In this document: in pieces, positions 25,632 through 33,760 of the stretch
Layout: each line of letters begins with the position of its first letter
How positions within the stretch are numbered: position 1 is the stretch's first letter
Assembly (NCBI GenBank): GCA_964392725.1
Contig: CAYMPW010000010.1
Span: 1 to 52,822 of the forward strand
Direction: 5' to 3'
Length of the DNA stretch: 52,822 nt
Source of the DNA: CAYMPW01 sp964392725
GTDB taxonomy: Archaea > Thermoplasmatota > Thermoplasmata > Methanomassiliicoccales > Methanomethylophilaceae
Position numbers and translations under genes: made by a program
The notes under the pieces: model-generated
Seen by the model: only the letters and a program-made list of their open reading frames with translations
The model's database searches: none
What the model was told of the DNA's origin: nothing

Positions 25632-25684
25632 CACATATATTAATCATACTACTAAAAAATACATTGATGTACATAAATGTACAT
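25632..25684 (-). promoter_or_regulatory. paaK promoter with phased ATGTACAT operators
   Basis: ATGTACAT occurs at 25667-25674 and 25677-25684, 10 bp apart (one helical turn). Read on the minus strand these lie about 20-50 bp upstream of the TATA-like TTAATATATG (about 25633-25642). A position upstream of TATA suggests an activator site. Confidence 0.5.
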
Positions 25685-25850
25685 TATTTGTGTGTTTTTT
25701 GACCAGAATTTGATATGTGACAATTCAAATTTGTGAACTTTATGTAATTGAGATCAAAGTTTGTGTGTTCGAATAAACCCCAAGTATACAAATATCAAAA
25801 ATCTAGGGTATACAATAAATTCTATATCTGCAACAACCATATTCCAGTGT

Positions 25851-27047
25851 ATGGCAAAGGATATCGTACTTCGTAAAGAATATCTCCGCAAGCTGTCTTT
25901 ATTCAAAGATAAAGCAGATTTTGTTAAAGTAATCACAGGAGTACGCCGTAGCGGGAAATCCACACTAATATCTCAATTCATAGACCAATTGAAAAATGAC
26001 GGTACTTTGGATGAAGATATAATACGCATATCATTCGAAGATCCGGAATATTTCAACATCAGAAACGATACGGATTTGGCAGAAATATTATTCCCCCAAA
26101 TATCCAAAGACAAGAAATGCTACATTTTTCTCGATGAAATCCAAAGAGTCGAAAACTGGGAACGTGTAGTAAACACTCTCATATCCGGAACCGAATCCGA
26201 CGTTTACATAACCGGAAGCAATGCTCATCTTTTATCTTCCGAATTGTCTACATATCTCACGGGGAGATACGTCAGAATAGACATATTGCCATTATCATTC
26301 GCAGAATGGAAAGATTTCCGTTGTAAAGATTTGGATCCTTCTGCCGCATTATACAAATACATGACATACGGAGGATTTCCCGGTGTAGACCCTTCTATGG
26401 GAGACGAATCGGTAAAAACAATACTGAGGGATATGTATGCTTCCATCGTTAAATGGGATATAGCATCACGCGGACAGATCCGTAATATGGAAGAGTTGGA
26501 CAGACTTATGTTGTATCTGATGCAGAATATCGGTAATCCCATGTCCATCAACAACATAGTAGAAGGTTTGGGTGCCGGTAGAGAGTTGGTTGATCGTTAC
26601 ATAGAGCTGATGAAAGATGCATACGTAATCTATCGTGCTGACAGATATGACATAAAATCTTCGGCTTTGAACCCGTCTCCGAAATATTATTCGGTGGACC
26701 CCGGACTCAGAGATATGGCAATCGGATCGCTGCAGAACGATGTCGGCCGTGTGTTGGAGAACGTAGTATATCTTGAGTTGATAAGGCGCGGTTATACCAT
26801 ACAGGTTGGTAAATACGGAGCTAAGGAGATAGACTTTGTAGTATCTTCAATCATGGGGGAGAAGGCATACTATCAGGTTTGTCTCTCGATGGCTGATGAA
26901 TCAACTTCCGAAAGGGAGATAAGCGTATTACGTTCAATCAAAGACAACTTCGCCAAGATTATTTTGACGTTGGATCCGGTTGTGAAACACTCAACCGAAG
27001 ATGGTGTGATAATAATGTCCGTTACGGATTGGTTGCTTGAGAACTAA
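25851..27047 (+). CDS. AAA_14/DUF4143 ATPase, second paralogue
   Basis: From ATG 25851 the protein is 398 residues and starts AKDIVLRKEYL as family members do; an upstream frame to 25761 runs through promoter sequence with TATA-like GTATACAATAAAT. Motifs are Walker A TGVRRSGKST, Walker B CYIFLDEIQRVENWE, and the DUF4143 region ending YGAKEIDFVVSS ... YYQVCLSM. Where the first paralogue (12645-13970) has E-x-K, this one has Q-V-C, so the nuclease-like site seems lost. It stands alone. Cellular role unknown. Confidence 0.8.
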   Translation: MAKDIVLRKEYLRKLSLFKDKADFVKVITGVRRSGKSTLISQFIDQLKNDGTLDEDIIRISFEDPEYFNIRNDTDLAEILFPQISKDKKCYIFLDEIQRVENWERVVNTLISGTESDVYITGSNAHLLSSELSTYLTGRYVRIDILPLSFAEWKDFRCKDLDPSAALYKYMTYGGFPGVDPSMGDESVKTILRDMYASIVKWDIASRGQIRNMEELDRLMLYLMQNIGNPMSINNIVEGLGAGRELVDRYIELMKDAYVIYRADRYDIKSSALNPSPKYYSVDPGLRDMAIGSLQNDVGRVLENVVYLELIRRGYTIQVGKYGAKEIDFVVSSIMGEKAYYQVCLSMADESTSEREISVLRSIKDNFAKIILTLDPVVKHSTEDGVIIMSVTDWLLEN

Positions 27048-27076
27048 TCGAAAACTACAATCGAGAATCATCTTTT

Positions 27077-27107
27077 TTGAACTAATGCAAAAAATGCAGC
27101 AGTTCAA
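27077..27107. terminator. Hairpin between ATPase and Sel1 gene
   Basis: TTGAACT and AGTTCAA enclose an inner TGCA/TGCA pairing, between convergent genes, with a T6 run on the left side. Confidence 0.5.
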
Positions 27108-27161
27108 AATAGATGAATATACAATATTGTACACAGTACCTGAAAATTTATGCAATTAAAA

Positions 27162-27887
27162 TCATTGCAAGTTACTCAGAAGTTCCAAAGCTTCCTGATT
27201 TCCTCTGCGTGCAGATTTCTCAAGCCATTTTTTAGCATTGTTTTTGCTTAAAACCAATCCTTCTCCGGAAAGAGACATCTTTCCCATCATCAACATTGCA
27301 TCGGAAGATCCTTTTTCTGCGGACGAGTTTAGAAGTTTCACAGCTTTTCCTAAATTCTGGGGAATTCCGCGGCCTTCCATGTACATTATTGCCAATCTGT
27401 ATTCGGCTTTGTCATGTCCGTGTTTTGCCGCTTCTTCAAAAGTTTTGATAGCTTTTTCCTCATTTTTAGGAATTCCGCGACCCTCTTCTTCCATAACGCC
27501 CATTCTGTACAATGCGATCAAGTTTCCCTGTTCCGCGGCCAATCCGTAATAACGATAAGCTTCAACAAAATTCTGTTCCACACCGCGACCGTCGGAATAC
27601 ATGTGTGCCAAGTTGAATTGAGCTCTAGCATATCCCTGATCCGCCGCTTTCCTGTATAAAGAAACAGCTTTTACCTGATCTTCGTCGGTTCCTTCTCCAC
27701 GGGTTTTCATAAATCCCTGGGCGCAAAGAGCTTCGGGATTTCCCTGTTCCGCGGAACGTTTGAACCATAAGTAAGCTTCACGCAAATCTACGGCAACTCC
27801 GTCTCCTTTGTAGAACATGTATCCCATTGCGCATTGTGCGGAATCGTCACCATCTTGAGCGGATTTCAAAACAGTTTCAAAAGACAA
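27162..27887 (-). CDS. Sel1-repeat protein (241 aa)
   Basis: The protein consists of about six tandem Sel1-like repeats of 36 residues (A xx MGYMFYKGDGVAVDLREAYLWFKRSAEQGNPEA pattern), which form an alpha-solenoid for protein binding. The start is TTG 27887: AGGTGAT stands just upstream and no ATG is suitably placed. It begins 4 bp after the stop of the larger Sel1 gene, so the two are in one operon. No signal peptide or catalytic domain is present; probably a cytosolic scaffold. Confidence 0.85.
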   Translation of the reverse strand: MSFETVLKSAQDGDDSAQCAMGYMFYKGDGVAVDLREAYLWFKRSAEQGNPEALCAQGFMKTRGEGTDEDQVKAVSLYRKAADQGYARAQFNLAHMYSDGRGVEQNFVEAYRYYGLAAEQGNLIALYRMGVMEEEGRGIPKNEEKAIKTFEEAAKHGHDKAEYRLAIMYMEGRGIPQNLGKAVKLLNSSAEKGSSDAMLMMGKMSLSGEGLVLSKNNAKKWLEKSARRGNQEALELLSNLQ

Positions 27888-27891
27888 CGAA

Positions 27892-29316
27892 TCACCTGCG
27901 TTTGGTTTTCAATTCAATAAGAAGGTTTTCTGCGTCTTTGTCACCCTGTTTGGCGGCTAATTGCAAATATTTCTTTGCCAAACGGCTGTTTTGTTCGACA
28001 AATTTACCTTCCATGTATAATTTACCGAGATAATACTGACTTTCGTAGTATCCTGTTTCCGCCGATTCCAAAAGAATTTCCATTCCTCTTTCTTTATCTT
28101 GGGGAACGTCTCTTCCGGTAATCAACATCATGCCGAGGAATGCCTGTGCCTGCGGCATTTTCTGATCTGCGGCCAAATCAAACCAAAATGCGGCTTCTTT
28201 GGGATTCTTTTCAACACCGCGACCTTCCATATAGAAGCATCCCAATGCGTATTGGGAATTGGGTTCTCCCATTTCTCCGGATTGTGTGAACAAATCCACG
28301 GCTTTTTCCGCATCTACTTCGTGATAGTAACCGTTTGCGTACATGCATGCCAAAGCGTATTGTGCGTATCCGTTGCATTGGTCTGCGGCAACCTTAAACC
28401 ATCTTGCGGCGGTTTCCCAATCTTTCGGTAAAACTTCGCCTTCAAAACACATGTTCGCATAATCGACCATGCATTGTTGGACTCCGGCTTCGCAAGCTTT
28501 TTCAAACATTTCTTTTGCTTCTTCTACGTCGCGTTCGACGCCCTGTCCGTATGCCAAGAACATTCCGTATTGATGCATAGCTTCGGAATTTCCGTTGTAT
28601 GCGGATTTTTCCAAAAGTTTTACGGCACCTTTATGATCTTCATGACGGCCTCTCATCATTTTGATGAATGCCAAGGCACACTGTGCGTCCGCATTGTCTC
28701 TTTCGGATGCGAGAGTATACCATTTGATTGCTTTTTCCACATTTGGTTCGATGTAACATCTTCCCTGTTCGTACATTTGACCCATGCGGAATGCGGCTTC
28801 TCCGTCTCCCGCGTCGGATGCTTTGGTTAACCATTTGACGGCTTCGTCGAAGCTTTTGTCAACGCCTTTCCCCATCATGTACATGAATCCGACCGTGCGT
28901 TGGGATTCAGCATCACCGGCTTCTGCCGCTACCGAACACCATTTTATGGCTTCGTGATAATTCTTTTTGAATTCTTCTTTTCCTTTGCTGTATTTTTCAA
29001 AAAGGGTGCGACAGGATTCTACATCTCCGCATTCGGCGTTGAAAAGAAGTGTGAATATTTCTTCACATTTTTCGGGATTGTCGAATAAGGGTTGAATGCT
29101 CAAAGCTTCGGGATTTCCTTTTTCGACTGCGATTAAAATAATATTTTTACCTTTTTCAGTGCTTTGGTAAACACCTTTTCCAAGGTATGTCATAATGCCC
29201 AATACACAAGTTGCAGCCGGATCCGTGGAAGCATAAAGTTCTCTTGCTGCAAGGTCATATTTTCCCGACGAAAGAAGTTCAAACGTCTTTTGATTTTCGG
29301 GCGTGTACGGATACAT
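27892..29316 (-). CDS. Sel1-repeat protein (474 aa)
   Basis: About eleven Sel1-like repeats of 36 residues fill the protein after a less regular first 100 residues; typical units read AGDAESQRTVGFMYMMGKGVDKSFDEAVKWLTKASD. It has no signal peptide. It is the first gene of a pair of Sel1 genes, and the two proteins may bind the same partner. ATG 29316 follows GGAAG at some distance. Function is not known beyond protein-protein interaction. Confidence 0.85.
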   Translation of the reverse strand: MYPYTPENQKTFELLSSGKYDLAARELYASTDPAATCVLGIMTYLGKGVYQSTEKGKNIILIAVEKGNPEALSIQPLFDNPEKCEEIFTLLFNAECGDVESCRTLFEKYSKGKEEFKKNYHEAIKWCSVAAEAGDAESQRTVGFMYMMGKGVDKSFDEAVKWLTKASDAGDGEAAFRMGQMYEQGRCYIEPNVEKAIKWYTLASERDNADAQCALAFIKMMRGRHEDHKGAVKLLEKSAYNGNSEAMHQYGMFLAYGQGVERDVEEAKEMFEKACEAGVQQCMVDYANMCFEGEVLPKDWETAARWFKVAADQCNGYAQYALACMYANGYYHEVDAEKAVDLFTQSGEMGEPNSQYALGCFYMEGRGVEKNPKEAAFWFDLAADQKMPQAQAFLGMMLITGRDVPQDKERGMEILLESAETGYYESQYYLGKLYMEGKFVEQNSRLAKKYLQLAAKQGDKDAENLLIELKTKRR

Positions 29317-29361
29317 AGGGTTGCAATTATACTTCCTTTATTTATGTGTTCAGTGAATTGC

Positions 29362-30318
29362 TTATATATTTGATTCCCAAAAGCCTTTAGCGGAAACTTT
29401 TGTTTTATCCGCCGAGTCTTCCAGCATTTGAATTTCTTCGCTGGATAATTCTGCGGAAGATGCCTTGAAAGCCGATTCTACATGTTTGGGTTTTGTTACT
29501 CCGATAATGGGAATTGTTCCTTTGGATGTTGCCCAGGAGATTGCGACTTCCGCCGGAGTTAGGTTTTTGGAAATTCCTATTTCTTTCAGTGTGGAAATCA
29601 AAGGTTCTATCTTTTCCAGTTTACGAGGAGGGAATGCCATTCCGCGGCGTGTAAATCTTTTGAAATGATTTTCTTTTGTGTATGTTCCAGATAATGCTCC
29701 CTGTTCCAAAACCATGTATGAAAAGAATGCTATGTTCTGATCTTTACACCATTCCGTAATTCCGGATTTATCGCATCCGCGGTAAAGAAGACTGTAATGA
29801 TTTTGTATTGCGGATAATTTGAATCCTGCTTTGTTCAAAATTTCGTTTGCTTGTTTAATCTGTTTTAAATTGTGGTTGGAAACACCTACATTTTTAATCA
29901 ATCCTTCTTCGAGAAGGGGGATTAATTCGGAAGTCCATTTCTTTACGTTATACGGCATGTGAATCCAATAAAGATCGATACTTTCGCATCCGAGACGGGA
30001 AAGACTTCCTTCGACTGATTTTCTCATTGCGGATTTTCTGAATTTCAAAACAGGTGTGAATTTGGTGGAAATTATTTGGGGATCCGAAGTTTTCATGAAA
30101 GATCCAAGCATGGATTCCGATTGACCTTTACAATAAATCGGAGCAGTGTCCCAGAGGTTTAAATTCTTAGATATGGCGTAAGAAAAAACAGGTTCCATGT
30201 CATGTTCGGAGAAACTGTTTCCAAAAATGAGTTTTCCTCCGACTCCTCCACTTCCCCAAGACCAGGTTCCCATTGCAACATTCGGTATGCTCAAAGATCC
30301 TACGGTTTTTCTTTCCAT
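29362..30318 (-). CDS. Aldo/keto reductase
   Basis: This NAD(P)H-dependent oxidoreductase has a TIM barrel. From ATG 30318 it is 318 residues and starts MERKTVGSLSIPNVAMGTWSWG, like other family members. Catalytic residues can be seen: Asp in NLWDTAPIYCKGQSE with its Tyr, Lys in IISTKFTP, and His in DLYWIHMPYN. The C-terminal IPIIGVTKPKHVESAFKA binds cofactor phosphate. An in-frame TTG at 30360 would add 14 residues without a ribosome site, so I prefer the ATG. Substrate unknown. Confidence 0.85.
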   Translation of the reverse strand: MERKTVGSLSIPNVAMGTWSWGSGGVGGKLIFGNSFSEHDMEPVFSYAISKNLNLWDTAPIYCKGQSESMLGSFMKTSDPQIISTKFTPVLKFRKSAMRKSVEGSLSRLGCESIDLYWIHMPYNVKKWTSELIPLLEEGLIKNVGVSNHNLKQIKQANEILNKAGFKLSAIQNHYSLLYRGCDKSGITEWCKDQNIAFFSYMVLEQGALSGTYTKENHFKRFTRRGMAFPPRKLEKIEPLISTLKEIGISKNLTPAEVAISWATSKGTIPIIGVTKPKHVESAFKASSAELSSEEIQMLEDSADKTKVSAKGFWESNI

Positions 30319-30457
30319 AATCGGAGATGTTAAAGGATATTGATATTGGTTTGCAAACAAAAGAAAAAAGATGTAAGGGGTTTGTAAAAAGTTTGGTGAT
30401 AGCTATGAAAAAATCTCATCAATACATTAAATCTGGAACTTCTTTACAAACAGCATT

Positions 30458-30580
30458 CTATATCCGTTCAATTTTATCGGATGTTTTACCATGTGCCTGT
30501 TCCAAAAGTTCCGTAATTAAAAGAGTAATATCCTGTACACACATAACATATTCATATTCTGACAATTCAAAATCGTCCAT
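30458..30580 (-). CDS. Small 40-codon gene ending in TAG
   Basis: This small frame is supported by a strong ribosome binding site, GGAGGT (30586-30591 on the minus strand), five bases before ATG 30580; another ATG directly before it is too close. The product is acidic and probably helical: MDDFELSEYEYVMCVQDITL, then a Leu/Glu segment and GKTSDKIERI. It ends in TAG (30458-30460). Beyond this the frame continues for 12 codons (NAVCKEVPDLMY) to a double TGA at 30416-30421. If TAG is read as pyrrolysine the protein is 53 residues. I recognise no family. Confidence 0.55.
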   Translation of the reverse strand: MDDFELSEYEYVMCVQDITLLITELLEQAHGKTSDKIERI

Positions 30581-30662
30581 CATTTACCTCCAAATTCACC
30601 ATTCTTCTATTGGAATATATGAATCGGGTACTACATGTAATATGTAATACGGAACAAACAGA

Positions 30663-31532
30663 TCATAATTTAATTTTTGAACTCAAAAGATCAAACAATT
30701 CTTTTGTTGCCGCATCGGAACTTTGATTGAATGCGTAGTAATCTTCGTTGTAGAATATTACGATACACGGCTTGATGTTTGTATATGATGCCAAACTATA
30801 GTTTCCGAATTCCGAATTTTTGAAGGTTCCGCTGTGAATGGTCGGAGTTCCGTATCCTCCGATTCTTTTACCTTTGTCAAAATCTTCGTCAAGATACATT
30901 TTTTCTATCTTGTCATAATCAAAACTTTGGTTGAATGCCGGAGCTTTTACGGTAAAATATTCATCTTCCAATGTTATGTTTACGGATTCCGACGACGTGG
31001 ATTCCGATAAAATAACTGTCGAAGCGGATCCGATTATTATGATGGATGCAATCATAATCGCAATACCTGTTTTTCTGGAACACGGTTTGTAGAATTCCGC
31101 TTTGTCGAGGAATTCTTTGTTGGTTGCGTGTGCAATTCCATAAAATAAGATTGCCATATATACCACGCATCCCAGAACTACCGTAATAATTCCTATCGGA
31201 ACCTCATACAAAAGGAAGGAAAGAGCAATTGCAAAAACTACTGTTCCGATTACCATTATTTTTCCCATGAATCTTGAAACGTAGGGTAATTGCGATGGTG
31301 TTAATTTGGTCCAATCCACTCCGTTAATCCATCTGTGTCCCGAACCTTCGATCCACATGTAAAATCCGTATACGATTATAGGAATCGTACAATAGAAAAT
31401 AACGGAATTCATGAATAGCGATAAAGAATCCTTGGAATATGCCGAAACAACAATAAAAGGAATCGGAGCAAGCAATGCAAATATTGCATATAATTGCCAA
31501 TAATGATTTTCTTCGGAAACTTTATTGTTCAT
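30663..31532 (-). CDS. Membrane protein of unknown function
   Basis: The protein is 289 residues from ATG 31532, which overlaps the GNAT stop codon as ATGA. It has about five transmembrane segments: LYAIFALLAPIPFIVVSAY, FYCTIPIIVYGFYMW, IMVIGTVVFAIALSFLLY, IITVVLGCVVYMAILFY and IAIMIASIIIIGSASTVIL. A C-terminal extramembrane domain of about 110 residues (ITLEDEYFTVKAPAFNQSFDYDKIEKMYL) looks like a small beta-rich, possibly PH-like, domain. It is the last gene of a translationally coupled trio. No function can be assigned. Confidence 0.7.
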   Translation of the reverse strand: MNNKVSEENHYWQLYAIFALLAPIPFIVVSAYSKDSLSLFMNSVIFYCTIPIIVYGFYMWIEGSGHRWINGVDWTKLTPSQLPYVSRFMGKIMVIGTVVFAIALSFLLYEVPIGIITVVLGCVVYMAILFYGIAHATNKEFLDKAEFYKPCSRKTGIAIMIASIIIIGSASTVILSESTSSESVNITLEDEYFTVKAPAFNQSFDYDKIEKMYLDEDFDKGKRIGGYGTPTIHSGTFKNSEFGNYSLASYTNIKPCIVIFYNEDYYAFNQSSDAATKELFDLLSSKIKL

Positions 31533-32170
31533 GGTTGCAGAACCAATCTTAAGATTATACAATTTTCGCTGCCGTCTTCCATAGGTTTTAACTGATCATT
31601 ATTAAAACCGGAATATTTGACAAATCCAAATTGGGTGTAGAAACCATAATCAGATTCGGAATCCGTAAAGAGACCGATGGTTTTGATATCATTTTCTTTG
31701 CATTCGTTGATGAAGTTGTTCAAAAGAAGTTTTCCAAATCCTTTTCCTCTGTTTCCGGAGTTGATCATAAAGAGATTTACGACGGCATCAAACTCCTTTT
31801 CTCTTTTTGCGATCTCGGGGGAAATCGATGTTGTTTCTCTGAGTTTTGTTAAAGCTTTTCTTCTGTTTCCGAAATGACCCAGAAGAAGATTATTCCATAT
31901 TTTCAATCCGAGTTTCAAAGTTGTTGATTTTCCGTGAATTTTTTCGGAAAATGTAAGATTGTGCATTCTGCAGAATATGAATCCTTCGGGTTTTCCGTTT
32001 TCTTCTAAAATTTGTAAATGGTTGCTGAGGGAAACATAATGTTCCGCGTAGGCTCTGTCCAAAAACGGTTTTCCCGTGTTTTTAATCCATTTGTCAAGGT
32101 TCCAAGTATCCTTTACGCATTTTTCGCAGAAGTCCAAATCTTCTTTTTCGAAGGATCTTACGGTTGCCAT
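31529..32170 (-). CDS. GNAT-family N-acetyltransferase
   Basis: The 213-residue protein has the GNAT acetyl-CoA fold: the N-terminal RSFEKEDLDFCEKCV strand-helix, beta-4 FDAVVNLFMI, the pyrophosphate loop GNRGKGFGKLLLNNFI (Q/RxxGxG/A type) and the C-terminal YGFYTQFGFVKY. The acceptor is unknown. Its start codon shares one base with the stop of the preceding DUF6951-like gene, and its stop overlaps the next start, so all three are coupled. Confidence 0.85.
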   Translation of the reverse strand: MATVRSFEKEDLDFCEKCVKDTWNLDKWIKNTGKPFLDRAYAEHYVSLSNHLQILEENGKPEGFIFCRMHNLTFSEKIHGKSTTLKLGLKIWNNLLLGHFGNRRKALTKLRETTSISPEIAKREKEFDAVVNLFMINSGNRGKGFGKLLLNNFINECKENDIKTIGLFTDSESDYGFYTQFGFVKYSGFNNDQLKPMEDGSENCIILRLVLQP

Positions 32171-32499
32171 CAGTCAACAAACTCCACATGATTTTCTTTG
32201 ACTTTATCTACGGAACTTTTGCTGATTAACCCAGCTTCCAAGAATGCGGCGTTCATAATTGCGTTGGGAACAAGACAGGTTGCCGTTAAAACTCTGATAT
32301 TGGAAGGAGATAAAATTTTACTGGATTCGATATCGATTATGTCGTCCATCGTAATCGTATTGCCCAAAATATGTGCGTATTTTTGAATCTCGGTACAATC
32401 GGATTCTATTTTCAAAGAAAATGTTCCATCGGCATTATCATCTACGGAAATGGTTGCGGTTCTGTTGCATATGCTCATGTCCGCACGTACGGTTGCCAT
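32170..32499 (-). CDS. DUF6951-like small protein
   Basis: The 109-residue protein begins MATVRADMSICNRTATISVD and has a conserved-looking Cys pair region (IESDCTEIQKYA, TATCLVPNAIMNAAFLEAGL). It resembles a small family found in methanogens and clostridia (I believe DUF6951). The function is unknown; the Cys and Pro placement suggests metal or cofactor binding, which is inference. It is the first gene of an operon with GNAT and membrane protein genes, transcribed from an AT-rich promoter shared with cbiD. Confidence 0.65.
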   Translation of the reverse strand: MATVRADMSICNRTATISVDDNADGTFSLKIESDCTEIQKYAHILGNTITMDDIIDIESSKILSPSNIRVLTATCLVPNAIMNAAFLEAGLISKSSVDKVKENHVEFVD

Positions 32500-32540
32500 A
32501 TTTTGTTATCGACAATCAATTATTCAATTCTTTTCAATTC

Positions 32541-32558
32541 CGGATATACATATATTCT
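32541..32558. promoter_or_regulatory. Divergent promoter cbiD / DUF6951-like gene
   Basis: GGATATACATATATTC holds TATA-like elements on both strands, 50-60 bp upstream of cbiD (plus) and 40-50 bp upstream of the DUF6951-like gene (minus). A GTTGG/CCAAC repeat with the TTGGATG core overlaps the cbiD start at 32601-32619. Confidence 0.5.
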
Positions 32559-32605
32559 ACGCAAAATACTCAAGACCCAAATACTAGAATTAAGATACAT
32601 GTTGG

Positions 32606-33760
32606 ATGGATAAACCAACGAATGAAGGTCCAGGGTCGATTTTCGTTAACAATCGTATGTTAAGATGCGGTCATACTACGGGTACGTGTGCAGCAGCGGC
32701 AACTAAAGCAGCTACAGAAGCACTTCTTTCCAAAAAACCCGTGGAATCTGTTAAAATTCTGACACCAAAAGGAATTCTTTTGGATCTCCCCATCGAAGAT
32801 TTGAAAATTTCCGAAAACAAAGCATCCTGTGCCGTAAGGAAAGACGGCGGAGATGATATCGATGCAACTCACGGAATCTTGGTTTATTCGGAAGTAACGT
32901 TAACCGATTCCTCTGATATCGAAATAGACGGAGGAGAAGGGGTCGGAAGGGTTACGCGCAAAGGTTTGGATCAACCGGTCGGAAATGCCGCAATAAACAG
33001 AGTTCCGAGAAACATGATTCATGATGCGGTTGAGGATGTTTTCAACACGCTTGGATATTCCAACGGAGTTTTGGTTAAAATTTCTGTTCCTGAAGGTTTG
33101 ACCGTAGCAAAAAAGACTTTCAATCCCCATTTGGGAATCGAAGGCGGAATTTCCATATTGGGAACAAGCGGTATCGTTGAGCCGATGAGCGAAGCTGCAT
33201 TGGTAAGCACGATAAAAGCCGAAATGAATATGAGAAAAGCTTCCGGACAAAAAACAATACTCGTCGTTCCGGGAAATTATGGTTTGAAATATACCGAAAG
33301 TATCGGTGGATTGGATCCGGAAACCGCAGTTAAATGCAGTAATTTTATCGGTGAAACTTTAGATTATGCGTGTGAAATCGGATTGAGCGGTTTATTGTTG
33401 GTGGGAAACATCGGAAAGTTGGTAAAACTTGCAGGCGGAATCATGAATACGCATTCCCGTCACGCGGATTCCAGAATGGAGATTCTTGCGTCTCATGCAT
33501 TAATGGCAGGTGCAGATGCGGAAACGGCCAGAAAAATAATGGAATGCGTAACAACCGATGATGCTTTGGATATTCTTGTCGAAAAAGATCTGGTTAAGAA
33601 AACCATATCGCGTTTAACAGACAGAATCGCATTCCACATGGACCATCGCACAGGCGGAAACATAGAAACGGGTGCAATGGTATTCTCTTCGAAATACGGA
33701 TTCTTGGGACAAACTCAAAATGCCGAAGAACTTATCAAAAAAATGGATTTGGAACAATGA
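32606..33760 (+). CDS. cbiD: Cobalt-precorrin-5B C1-methyltransferase CbiD
   Basis: CbiD puts the C-1 methyl group on the ring from SAM after ring contraction and opening in the anaerobic corrin pathway. The 384-residue protein has the diagnostic LRCGHTTGTCAAAATKAA, GEGVGRVTRKGLDQPVG, and TGSxxGPMSEAA-like TSGIVEPMSEAA. An ATG at 32657 would begin directly at MLRCGHTTG, but known CbiD proteins have about 15-20 residues before this motif, so I keep 32606. It is the first gene of cbiD-G-JET-A; its stop overlaps the cbiG start as ATGA. Confidence 0.95.
   Translation: MDKPTNEGPGSIFVNNRMLRCGHTTGTCAAAATKAATEALLSKKPVESVKILTPKGILLDLPIEDLKISENKASCAVRKDGGDDIDATHGILVYSEVTLTDSSDIEIDGGEGVGRVTRKGLDQPVGNAAINRVPRNMIHDAVEDVFNTLGYSNGVLVKISVPEGLTVAKKTFNPHLGIEGGISILGTSGIVEPMSEAALVSTIKAEMNMRKASGQKTILVVPGNYGLKYTESIGGLDPETAVKCSNFIGETLDYACEIGLSGLLLVGNIGKLVKLAGGIMNTHSRHADSRMEILASHALMAGADAETARKIMECVTTDDALDILVEKDLVKKTISRLTDRIAFHMDHRTGGNIETGAMVFSSKYGFLGQTQNAEELIKKMDLEQ

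Noticed and set aside
30327..30647. Plus-strand open frame of 106 codons
   Set aside because: It overlaps the start of the aldo/keto reductase gene and lies antisense to the 40-codon gene that has a consensus ribosome binding site; no domain is visible.
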